A DNA stretch of 62,303 nucleotides, taken from contig JAFLVG010000010.1 of assembly GCA_022508445.1 (NCBI GenBank), positions 1 to 62,303 of the forward strand, in the 5' to 3' direction. Made by a program: the position numbers and the translations under genes. Shown here piece after piece: positions 8,277 to 15,882 of the stretch. The first letter of the stretch is position 1. Every line of letters starts with the position of its first letter. This DNA comes from Clostridiales bacterium (GTDB taxonomy: Bacteria > Bacillota > Clostridia > Christensenellales > Pumilibacteraceae). The notes beneath the pieces were generated by a model that worked only from the letters and a program-made list of their open reading frames with translations, did not search any database and had not been told where the DNA came from.

Positions 8277-9983
8277 TTAAAAGCCGTCGTTTTCGACTTG
8301 CACTGTTTGCTCGTCTTGATTTTGCACGGTGTCGCTTTGGGCGTCGTACTCGGAAAAACCGCCGTCGCTATCCGCCGCGTACTCCTCAAAGCTTTCTTCT
8401 GCCTGCTCTTCTACGGCGTAATTGTCGGGTACTTCTTCCGTCTGCTCCGCGGCGCTATCCTCGTAAGCCGTTTCGTCGGGCTTGCTTTCTTCTTGCACGT
8501 ATTCGTCGAACGGCGTACAATCGAGTCCGCCGAAGTCTTTGAGGAAAGAATACAAGAAGCGCGCTATCGATTTTACGCCGCCTGCCTTATTCGACTCGAT
8601 GTATATGGGAAGAACGGGATCGTGAACGCTTGTGCGAACTATAAAATATCCGTTCGCGTGAGAAACGTACGCGCGAACGCCCTCGTAGCTGCCTGGCGAA
8701 ATGCGCAAAAGCCGTTCGGCAAGTCCGTTGAGCCGCGACATTATCTTGTCTGCAAGCTCTCGCCAATTTTCGCACATGAAGTTAAGCCTTATATCGCACT
8801 CTTCGAGAGGATCGGAATAGTCGGCGATTAAATCGGTAATCGACTGACCTTGCTTTCGAAGATTGGCATAAGCAATGAGAATTTTCGTTATGAAATACGC
8901 GCCGTCATCCAGGAAATAGTGCTCCGAGAAAGCGACGTGACCGCTGCTCTCGATTGCAAGCGGCGCGTCCACTCCGCTTTCGCAAAGCCGTTTCGCCTCG
9001 TCTATGACATTGCGATAGCCTCTTTTGAAGCGCTTTTGCACTCCGCCTCGGCTTTCGATAAACTGTTTAAGCCCTTCGGTCGTTACCGAATCGGTAACTA
9101 TCGTAGCGTTCGGATGATCGGGTAAAATCATTGCCGCCGCAAGCGCAATGAGCCTACATCTGTTTATTTCCATACCGTCTGATGTGACGATTGCGCACCT
9201 GTCTACGTCCGCGTCGAAAATTATTCCCAAATCTGCGCCCGTCTCGATGACTCTGTCTTTGAGCGATTGCATGGCCTCCCCGTTTTCGGGATTGGGCGCA
9301 TGCGCAGGGAAAGAGCCGTCCGGCTCCAAAAACTGCGAAGCCGAGGTGTCCGCGCCGAGCGGTTCGAGAACACGCGTTGCAAAGAAGCCGCCTGCGCCGT
9401 GTCCGGCGTCAACGACTATATTCAAGCCTTTGAGCGGCAGGAAAAGCCCAGTGCCCTTTCTCAACGCGTCGGTAAGCGAGTCGCAGTACAACCGCATGAA
9501 ATCGCGTCTTACTATTGTGGAGGCAGGCCCCATCGGCATTTTTTTGCCCTCGCTTGCAATCTCGATTATCTCGTTCAGTTCACCGGAGTTGACTCCGCCC
9601 TCGGGCGTAAAAAATTTAAGCCCGTTTATGTCCTTGGGATGATGACTCGCCGTTATCATTATAGCGCCGTCCGTCTGCATCGACGGGAACTGCGTAGTCA
9701 AAAACGCCGCGGGCGTGGAAAACATACCGCAGTCGAATATTTCAAGTCCCGCATATTTCAAAGAAGAAATAACAACTCGGGTAAACAACTCGCCGGTAAG
9801 CCTGCTGTCTCGCCCGACAGCTATTTTGAACCGCTGTTTACCCGTTCTTTTTGCAATCCAAAGCGCAAAAGCGTTTGCAAAATCGCTGACAGCAGTTTCC
9901 GTGAGAACTGCCGATTTGTTTTCACTCGCGATTGCTACACCGCGTATATCGGTACCGCTTTTCAGTTTAGAATAATCGTTCAT
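8277..9983 (-). CDS. Phosphomannomutase/phosphoglucomutase with acidic C-terminal tail
   Basis: An alpha-D-phosphohexomutase of 568 residues. It has the phosphoserine loop ITASHHPKDINGLKFF, the metal-binding loop FDADVDRCAIV, and a sugar-binding loop ESSGHVAF where GEMSGH is usual. The catalytic domains end near residue 490. A tail of about 75 residues follows, rich in Glu, Asp, Gln and Tyr (for example EESFEEYAADSDGG), predicted to be disordered and strongly negative. ATG 9983 is chosen because CGGAG lies 5 nt upstream; a longer frame to 10061 lacks such a site. Which hexose it prefers cannot be told from sequence; it may serve sugar nucleotide or glycogen routes. Confidence 0.88.
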   Translation of the reverse strand: MNDYSKLKSGTDIRGVAIASENKSAVLTETAVSDFANAFALWIAKRTGKQRFKIAVGRDSRLTGELFTRVVISSLKYAGLEIFDCGMFSTPAAFLTTQFPSMQTDGAIMITASHHPKDINGLKFFTPEGGVNSGELNEIIEIASEGKKMPMGPASTIVRRDFMRLYCDSLTDALRKGTGLFLPLKGLNIVVDAGHGAGGFFATRVLEPLGADTSASQFLEPDGSFPAHAPNPENGEAMQSLKDRVIETGADLGIIFDADVDRCAIVTSDGMEINRCRLIALAAAMILPDHPNATIVTDSVTTEGLKQFIESRGGVQKRFKRGYRNVIDEAKRLCESGVDAPLAIESSGHVAFSEHYFLDDGAYFITKILIAYANLRKQGQSITDLIADYSDPLEECDIRLNFMCENWRELADKIMSRLNGLAERLLRISPGSYEGVRAYVSHANGYFIVRTSVHDPVLPIYIESNKAGGVKSIARFLYSFLKDFGGLDCTPFDEYVQEESKPDETAYEDSAAEQTEEVPDNYAVEEQAEESFEEYAADSDGGFSEYDAQSDTVQNQDEQTVQVENDGF

Positions 9984-10008
9984 AAAAACTCCGAAATTCG
10001 CTACGAAT

Positions 10009-10037
10009 ATTATAACGCTTTTTATCGTATTTGACAA
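10009..10037 (-). promoter_or_regulatory. Promoter of the mutase-tkt-yfbR operon
   Basis: On the minus strand TTGTCA (10037-10032), 17 nt, TATAAT (10014-10009), giving a short leader before ATG 9983. Confidence 0.7.
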
Positions 10038-10110
10038 ATGCTTTATAGGCGTTTTCGACAAATTCGCACGACATTTTATTACTTTTTTTCGTTTACGACA
10101 TGCTCTCTTT

Positions 10111-11268
10111 CTATATTATATCGTCGAGCTCGTTGAACGAGCTTACCGCAAAATCCGCAGCACTCTGTTTTTGCCGTTCCCGATCATATAAGCACGTATC
10201 CACACCGAACGCTATGCCGCCTGCTATATCCGAAGTCGTGCTGTCGCCGAATACGAGTATGCGCCGTTTATCCGGATATCCGATTTCGGCATGCACGCGC
10301 TCGAAATATTTGACGCTCGGCTTATCGAATCCAACTTCTTCGGAAATGAACGCGCCGTCTATAACTCCGTATAAAGCCTTTAACCTTTCCTTGGCGATTT
10401 TCGTAAAGCTGTTGGTTATTATGTAGACCTTTATTCCCCTTGCCCTTACGCCCGATAAAAACTTTATTGCCCCGTCTATCACAAATCGAGTTTTCTGCAT
10501 TTCCGAAATGTAAATTTCGTTCATTTCGCGTGTGTCGAACTCTTCTTTAAGCGCGCGCTTCAATAGCTCGAATCTTTGAATGTCGAGCTCGCTTCGAGTA
10601 ATCTCGCGGCGCTCCAATTTTTCCCATATGACTTTTAAAATTTCGGAATACCCTAAAATTATCTCGCTGTCGGGCTTTGTAATGCCGACTGCGCGCGCCG
10701 CTGTTACGACAGAGCTTTTCATAGCCGTTTGAAAATCGAGTACCGTGTCGTCCGCGTCGCAAAGCAAAACGTCGTATCTGTTCTTACGCGGCACGTCGAG
10801 CGCCTTTTCGAGTGCGGACAGCGCGTCGGCGCAGTCAGTATTCACGGTATAGTCGGCGTAGCTTTTGTAAAGCTCTTCACGCTCCGAAAGCACCCGATCC
10901 AACTCGGCTTTGAGTGGGCGGTTCGACCTATCGATGCGCTCTTTCAAAACACTCTTCGGCGCAGTCAGATAAACTATGTCGCCGGAGCGACGAAGAGCGT
11001 TCATGCCGACTTTATCAAGCACCGCACCACCGCCGCACGCGATAATTTTTGCGCTCGAATTTGCCGCCTCCACAAGCAGTCCGTTCTCGATATTTCGAAA
11101 TGCCTGCCCGCCGTTTTGCTCGAAATACGCGTTAATATCGCCGTGACGGCGCGTAAACTCGCAGTCGGTATCGTAAACCGCCTGATCGTACTTGTCGGCA
11201 TACGCCTTGGCAAGCGTGCTTTTGCCGCTTCCCATAGGCCCTATCAAGATTATTTTTCGCGTCGTCAT
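10111..11268 (-). CDS. aroK: Shikimate kinase fused to a YjjG-type HAD phosphatase
   Basis: A 385-residue two-domain fusion. Residues 1-160 are shikimate kinase: Walker A GPMGSGKST (10-18), substrate acid in DTD (33-35), GGQAFRNIE, GGG (79-81) and the lid RPLK. All key residues for making shikimate 3-phosphate are present. Residues 165-385 are a HAD hydrolase of the YjjG/IA type: nucleophile D171 with D173 in CDADDT, IITNSF (motif II), FDKP (motif III) and FGDSTTSD (motif IV). ATG 11268 overlaps the aroQ stop as ATGA, and GTGGA lies just upstream, so the longer upstream frame is rejected. It is the last gene of the aro operon. YjjG relatives are nucleotidases; the substrate of this domain is unknown. 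Confidence 0.93.
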   Translation of the reverse strand: MTTRKIILIGPMGSGKSTLAKAYADKYDQAVYDTDCEFTRRHGDINAYFEQNGGQAFRNIENGLLVEAANSSAKIIACGGGAVLDKVGMNALRRSGDIVYLTAPKSVLKERIDRSNRPLKAELDRVLSEREELYKSYADYTVNTDCADALSALEKALDVPRKNRYDVLLCDADDTVLDFQTAMKSSVVTAARAVGITKPDSEIILGYSEILKVIWEKLERREITRSELDIQRFELLKRALKEEFDTREMNEIYISEMQKTRFVIDGAIKFLSGVRARGIKVYIITNSFTKIAKERLKALYGVIDGAFISEEVGFDKPSVKYFERVHAEIGYPDKRRILVFGDSTTSDIAGGIAFGVDTCLYDRERQKQSAADFAVSSFNELDDII

Positions 11269-11690
11269 TTTTTCCACGTAAGATATGTGAGCGCGAGCAA
11301 ATACACGTCCGCGCCGAGGCCACATATGCAACCGTCGCAGTTTTTCGCCGTTACGCTCGTCTGCCTGAACTGTTCCCTTGCAAGCACGTTTGTAAAATGC
11401 ACCTCTATCTTTTTGGCTTTGACATATGCGAGCGCGTCCGATATTGCGTAAGAATAGTGCGAGTACGCCCCTGCATTGATAATAAGTCCGTCAAAACCGC
11501 CGCGTTGCAGTCTGTCTACAATCTCACCCTCTATATTGGATTGAAAAAACTCTATATCCACACCGCGTTCGTCGGCAAATTTACGAAGCCTGCCGTTTAT
11601 TTCTTCCAACGTTTCATCGCCGTAAATGCTCTCGCGCATTCCCGTCATGTTGATATTCACGCCGTTTAAAACCAAAACTTTCATAATCAT
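11265..11690 (-). CDS. aroQ: Type II 3-dehydroquinate dehydratase
   Basis: Converts 3-dehydroquinate to 3-dehydroshikimate as a dodecamer in the cytoplasm. The 141-residue length is typical. Motifs are diverged but complete: LNGVNINMTGMRE with a following SIYG holding the active-site tyrosine, INAGAYSHYSYAISDAL, and EVHFTN with the catalytic histidine. The start ATG 11690 overlaps the aroE stop as ATGA; a second ATG at 11684 is possible. Its own stop overlaps the start of the shikimate kinase fusion by 4 nt, so translation of the three genes is probably coupled. Confidence 0.94.
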   Translation of the reverse strand: MIMKVLVLNGVNINMTGMRESIYGDETLEEINGRLRKFADERGVDIEFFQSNIEGEIVDRLQRGGFDGLIINAGAYSHYSYAISDALAYVKAKKIEVHFTNVLAREQFRQTSVTAKNCDGCICGLGADVYLLALTYLTWKK

Positions 11691-12463
11691 TCTCCGAGAT
11701 CTTTTAGTATTTCTCTTACTTTGTTGTACACTTCTTCGACGTTAAGGTCTTTACCGAGAAGTAATCCGTCGCCGATTATTGCCTGATATATGAGCATATC
11801 AGTACCGTTTGTCACCGTCGCCCCGGCATCCATTGCCCTTCGCATAAACGGGGTAACCGCTTGCGCGTACACGAGATCGAACGCGTACTTAAAGCTCGGC
11901 AACACGCAAAGACTGTGCAAAACGTCTTCGCCTGCCGTGCCGAGGCTAGTACAGTTGACGGCAAGTTCGGTAGGCTGATTGACGTACAGCTCGGCTTTTG
12001 TTAAAGAACACAGCTTGACCGCGCGCATGAGCGTGCGGTTTAGGATGTACACCTTTTTTCCTGCCTCGACAAGCGAGCTTACTACCGAATACGCCGCGCC
12101 GCCTGCGCCCATTACGAGAACAGAGCTTACGTCGCCATTCCAGCTCGGAAAGTTCCTGTCTAACGCGTGAATAAACCCGTCGCCGTCGGTATTGAATACC
12201 TTTTTGTCGCGCGATCTAACTACGTTTATGCCACCCGAAATATCGCAATCCAAATATTTTTTGACGTCGTATTTGTACGGCTTTGTCACAAAAAAACCGT
12301 CAAAGTCTGAAAGTAACGTACCTACCGTACTTTCAAGCATGTCATAAGTCACGTCTACTACGTGGAACTCGATGCTTTCGCCTATTGCGGTTGCAATAAC
12401 TTCGTGTATTTTAGGCGACCGCGTGTAGCCGATATCCCTACCGAGCAAAGCGAGTTTAAACAC
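11687..12463 (-). CDS. aroE: Shikimate dehydrogenase (GTG start)
   Basis: NADPH-dependent reduction of 3-dehydroshikimate to shikimate. The 258-residue protein has a diverged substrate motif TRSPKIHE, the catalytic lysine in FVTKPYK, NTDGDGF, the dinucleotide motif MGAGGAAYSVVSS and NCTSLGT. GTG 12463 is chosen: a perfect AGGAGG lies 6 nt upstream, and translation then begins at VFKLALLG, the first family strand. An ATG at 12529 would add 22 unsupported residues from inside aroA. The gene overlaps aroA by 8 nt and aroQ by 3-4 nt. Confidence 0.92.
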   Translation of the reverse strand: MFKLALLGRDIGYTRSPKIHEVIATAIGESIEFHVVDVTYDMLESTVGTLLSDFDGFFVTKPYKYDVKKYLDCDISGGINVVRSRDKKVFNTDGDGFIHALDRNFPSWNGDVSSVLVMGAGGAAYSVVSSLVEAGKKVYILNRTLMRAVKLCSLTKAELYVNQPTELAVNCTSLGTAGEDVLHSLCVLPSFKYAFDLVYAQAVTPFMRRAMDAGATVTNGTDMLIYQAIIGDGLLLGKDLNVEEVYNKVREILKDLGE

Positions 12464-13709
12464 AAACCACCTCCTCGAAAAAGCCGGGATAGCTGATATC
12501 AACGCATTCGCCGCCGAGTATACAAACACCGTTACCCAAAGCCCCTGCGACAGCCGCGGACATTGCTATACGGTGATCGCCGTTCGGATTTACGGTGCCG
12601 AATTTCAGCGCCTTGCCGCCGCGAACGGTTATACGGTCATTCTTTTCGGTTATGTCCGCGCCGAGCGCACAAAGCGCATCGATTATACCTTGAACTCTAT
12701 CCGATTCCTTTACGCGCAGTTCGCTCAAACCATCGAACACGCTCTCTCCGTCGATAAAGCAAGAAAGTGCGCAAAGCACCGGAATCTCGTCTATAACCAT
12801 AGGCGCATCCTCAGCTGTGACCGTAATCGGTTTGAGTTTATTTCCGCCGCGAACGATTACATCGCAATACGGCTCGTCACCTTCGCTTGCCTTCGTAAAA
12901 GTTATATCCGCGCCGCACTCTAAAAGAAAATCCAAGTACTTGGTACGCGTTTTGTTTATGCCTACGTTTTTGACGACAACGCGCCCGCCTCTCATGCCCA
13001 GCGCAAGGCAAATCGGATATGCGGCGCTCGACACGTCGCCGCAAATCTCTGTGTCACGGGCATACAGTATGCTCGGCGTAACGCTAACTTCATTGCCGCT
13101 CATATCTACTTTGCCGTTCATGCTTTTAAGCATTATTTCCGTATGGTCGCGAGTTTTAATCTTTTCCATGACCGTGACTGAACCGCTCGCGTTAAGACCG
13201 GCAAGCAAAAGTGCGCTTTTTACTTGCGCGGACGGAATGGGAAGCTCGTACTCCATGCCGCGAAGCGCCGAGCCGATTATTTTTATCGGCAAACGTCCGT
13301 CTGTGTCTGTAATGACGGCGCCCATGCTTTTAAGCGGCTCGACCACTCTTTTCATCGGCCTATTGCGAAGAAAAGCGTCGCCGTCAAGCTCGAATATGCC
13401 GTTCATGCCCGAAAGCAGACCGATCAGAAGTCGCGCGACAGTCGCACTGTTTCCGCAATACAGCTTGCCGCTGTGAAACGGCGCGCCCGTGATGAAAGCG
13501 GTGTTGCCGTCAAGCTCGATCTCCGCGCCGAGCATTTTCATGCACTCTATCGCAGTTTTGACGTCGTCACACAGCGACAGACCTCTGATAACAGATCGCC
13601 CTACTGCGTAAGAACTCAATATCACCGCACGAACGGAAATGCTTTTGTCGGACGGACAATCGATTGTCTTTTCGTAACTATTCAATTTGCGAACTATGAT
13701 GTCGCTCAT
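12456..13709 (-). CDS. aroA: EPSP synthase (3-phosphoshikimate 1-carboxyvinyltransferase), class II-like
   Basis: Joins shikimate 3-phosphate and phosphoenolpyruvate, the sixth step of the shikimate pathway. The 417-residue two-domain protein has PSDKS (19-23), GNSATVARLL (86-95), SAQVK (160-164), RDHTE (187-191) and NKTR (252-255). These are the four motifs used to define class II enzymes. At the position matching Gly96 of E. coli AroA it has Ala89, as in the well-known glyphosate-insensitive CP4 enzyme; reduced inhibition is therefore likely but untested. Its ATG overlaps the aroB stop by one base (TAATG) and its end overlaps aroE. Confidence 0.95.
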   Translation of the reverse strand: MSDIIVRKLNSYEKTIDCPSDKSISVRAVILSSYAVGRSVIRGLSLCDDVKTAIECMKMLGAEIELDGNTAFITGAPFHSGKLYCGNSATVARLLIGLLSGMNGIFELDGDAFLRNRPMKRVVEPLKSMGAVITDTDGRLPIKIIGSALRGMEYELPIPSAQVKSALLLAGLNASGSVTVMEKIKTRDHTEIMLKSMNGKVDMSGNEVSVTPSILYARDTEICGDVSSAAYPICLALGMRGGRVVVKNVGINKTRTKYLDFLLECGADITFTKASEGDEPYCDVIVRGGNKLKPITVTAEDAPMVIDEIPVLCALSCFIDGESVFDGLSELRVKESDRVQGIIDALCALGADITEKNDRITVRGGKALKFGTVNPNGDHRIAMSAAVAGALGNGVCILGGECVDISYPGFFEEVVCV

Positions 13710-14704
13710 TACGATTTAAGTTCCTTCAATGCGTTGTCGTAACGCGAAATAAAATCGGCTTTCTCGATCATGACATTCAACACTTTTCCGCGCGAAGCGG
13801 GAAGCATGATATTTATGAAACCGTTAGAGTTTTTCTTGTCTTTGAGTGCGTAATTGTAAACCGCATTAGCGGAGGACTTGGGCGGCGACGTGAACGCTTT
13901 GAATATGCGCATCAGTTGCACGTAATACTCTTCGTCAATGAGGTCCTTGCACATGGCGCACTCCGCCATCATTCCTTTGAATATATACTCGCCGTGACTC
14001 AGCCTGTAATTGTCGAAGCTTTCGAGCGCATGCCCGACGGTATGTCCGACATTGAGTATCTTGCGCAATCCTTTTTCTTTGGGATCGGCAGTCACCACTG
14101 CGTTTTTAATCTCGATACATTTCTCGACGAGCTTATATACAACCGATTCGTCGCGGTTTTTCAAGCTGTCGACGCTGTCGCACAGCATGTCGAATGATTT
14201 TTCGGTGAGAAGGCATGTTTTGACGATCTCGCCGCATCCGCACAGCCATTCGCGGTCACTTAATGTCTTTGTGAATTCAAACGAAATCACAGTTTGGCTC
14301 GGCGCATGAAACGCGCCGATCAGATTTTTTACCCCATCGAAGTTGACCGCGGTTTTACCGCCTATACCTGCGTCCGCCATAGAAAGAAGAGTGGTCGGAA
14401 TGCTCACCCACTCTATGCCGCGCATGTAAAGCGCCGCGGCAAGCCCCGTGACGTCGCAAGTAACACCGCCGCCGATTGCCGCAACCGTATCGCCGCGCGT
14501 CAGTCCTCGCTTATTCATTTCGCCAAGCACCGAAAAAAGAATCTCGGGGGATTTCGCTTTTTCACCAACCGACAGAACAAATGCGTTTTCGGTAAAACTC
14601 GGATACAGTCTTTTAACATTCTCGTCGGTGACGATAAACGCGCACGAGGCCAGTGCGGTCATTACTTCGTTCGTTAACTCCAAGCCGTGCAGAATATTCG
14701 TCAT
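13709..14704 (-). CDS. aroB: 3-Dehydroquinate synthase
   Basis: NAD- and metal-dependent conversion of DAHP to 3-dehydroquinate. The 331-residue protein has GGGVTCDVTGLAAALYMRG (NAD-binding), IPTTLLSMADAGIGGKTAVN, a metal-binding LNVGHTVGHALE, and RLSHGEYIFKGM. ATG 14704 is chosen because it overlaps the aroC stop as ATGA and AAAGGAG lies upstream; the longer frame begins with an arginine-rich shadow of aroC. The enzyme is slightly shorter than the usual 350-360 residues. Confidence 0.94.
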   Translation of the reverse strand: MTNILHGLELTNEVMTALASCAFIVTDENVKRLYPSFTENAFVLSVGEKAKSPEILFSVLGEMNKRGLTRGDTVAAIGGGVTCDVTGLAAALYMRGIEWVSIPTTLLSMADAGIGGKTAVNFDGVKNLIGAFHAPSQTVISFEFTKTLSDREWLCGCGEIVKTCLLTEKSFDMLCDSVDSLKNRDESVVYKLVEKCIEIKNAVVTADPKEKGLRKILNVGHTVGHALESFDNYRLSHGEYIFKGMMAECAMCKDLIDEEYYVQLMRIFKAFTSPPKSSANAVYNYALKDKKNSNGFINIMLPASRGKVLNVMIEKADFISRYDNALKELKS

Positions 14705-15843
14705 ACCGCGCTCTCCTTTTGCTTGTAGCGCTCTGCCACCTCTTCCATCGTGTCGCCGCCCAGCATGTCCGACAATGCTTTTGCAATGCAAAGTGCGACG
14801 GCCGCCTCGCAAACGACGCCGCCTGCCGGAACGCAACAAACGTCACTGCGCTCACTCGCCGCTTTGGCTTGCTTTCCCGTTGCGATATCGATTGTGTTCA
14901 GTCCGTTTTTGAGTGTGGGAACGGGCTTAAAGTACGCGCGAACAATAATCGGTTCGCCGTTTGTCATGCCGCCTTCGATTCCGCCGGCACGGTTGGTTCT
15001 TCTCTCATACTTACCGCCGCTGCCGTATATCTCGTCGTGGAACGCCGAGCCGTACACGGACGAGCCGAAAATGCCGTCGCCTATCTCCACAGCTTTGACG
15101 GACGGAATTGCGCCGACTGCGCCCATGATAAGTCCGTCCAGCCTGTTCTCTTGCGAAACGTAACTGCCTATTCCCGATTTACAGCCCGTGACTATTATTT
15201 CCGAAACGCCGCCGAGAGTGTCGCCCGAAATTGCCGCCATGCGAATCTCATCCACCATTTTCGCACTCGCGCTTTCGTCAAGACAGCGCACGCGGTCGAG
15301 GTCGGCGCGAGCGTTGATTTCGGAGTAATCGCAAATAGGCTTTGCCTTTACTATCCCGATAGCCGTCGTATGACTTGCAATCTCGATTCCGAGCTCTTTT
15401 AAATACAGCTTGGCGACCGCGCCGAGCGCGACCGTCATTGCCGTGCTTCTTGCCGAAGCGCGCTCGGATACGTTTCGCGCGTCTTTAAATCCGTACTTCA
15501 CCGCGCCCGAAAGATCGGCATGCCCGGGGCGCACGGCAGTCAGCTTTCTGTCGTTTTCGAGCGCGTCCGCCCCGATAGTTTTATACCAATTCTTGTAATC
15601 GTTGTTGTTTAACAACACCGCAATAGGAGCGCCCGTCGTCATATGCGCGCGAACGCCCGAAACAAACTCGGCGGTATCGTTTTCTATATCCATTCTCGCG
15701 CCGCGACCCAAACCGAGCATGCGCCTTTTGAGCTCGCCGTCCACAAATTCGCCGTCTATAACGAGTCCCGACGGAACGCCTTTTATTATGCCTATGAGCA
15801 TTTTACCGTGTGATTCACCGGCCGTAACATATTCGATCGCCAT
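14701..15843 (-). CDS. aroC: Chorismate synthase
   Basis: Reduced-flavin-dependent elimination that converts EPSP to chorismate, the end of the shikimate pathway. The 380-residue protein begins AGESHGKMLIGII, has the RPGHADLSGAVKYGF motif, RASARSTAMTVALGAVAK, and ends with a helix common in the family. AGGAAAAAATC precedes ATG 15843. It is the first gene of the six-gene aro operon; DUF2207 lies 39 nt upstream on the same strand, so readthrough from lemA is possible. The DAHP synthase that would start the pathway is not in this window. Confidence 0.96.
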   Translation of the reverse strand: MAIEYVTAGESHGKMLIGIIKGVPSGLVIDGEFVDGELKRRMLGLGRGARMDIENDTAEFVSGVRAHMTTGAPIAVLLNNNDYKNWYKTIGADALENDRKLTAVRPGHADLSGAVKYGFKDARNVSERASARSTAMTVALGAVAKLYLKELGIEIASHTTAIGIVKAKPICDYSEINARADLDRVRCLDESASAKMVDEIRMAAISGDTLGGVSEIIVTGCKSGIGSYVSQENRLDGLIMGAVGAIPSVKAVEIGDGIFGSSVYGSAFHDEIYGSGGKYERRTNRAGGIEGGMTNGEPIIVRAYFKPVPTLKNGLNTIDIATGKQAKAASERSDVCCVPAGGVVCEAAVALCIAKALSDMLGGDTMEEVAERYKQKESAV

Positions 15844-15882
15844 GATTTTTTCCTATAAATATTATAATCCCGAAGTTAAATT

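Noticed and set aside
12464-12529. Upstream ATG extension of aroE (22 residues)
   Set aside because: Lies inside aroA in another frame, has no ribosome site, and the GTG at 12463 has a perfect AGGAGG.
14705-14839. Arginine/glycine-rich N-terminal extension of aroB
   Set aside because: It is a shadow of aroC; the ATGA overlap at 14704 and its ribosome site mark the true start.
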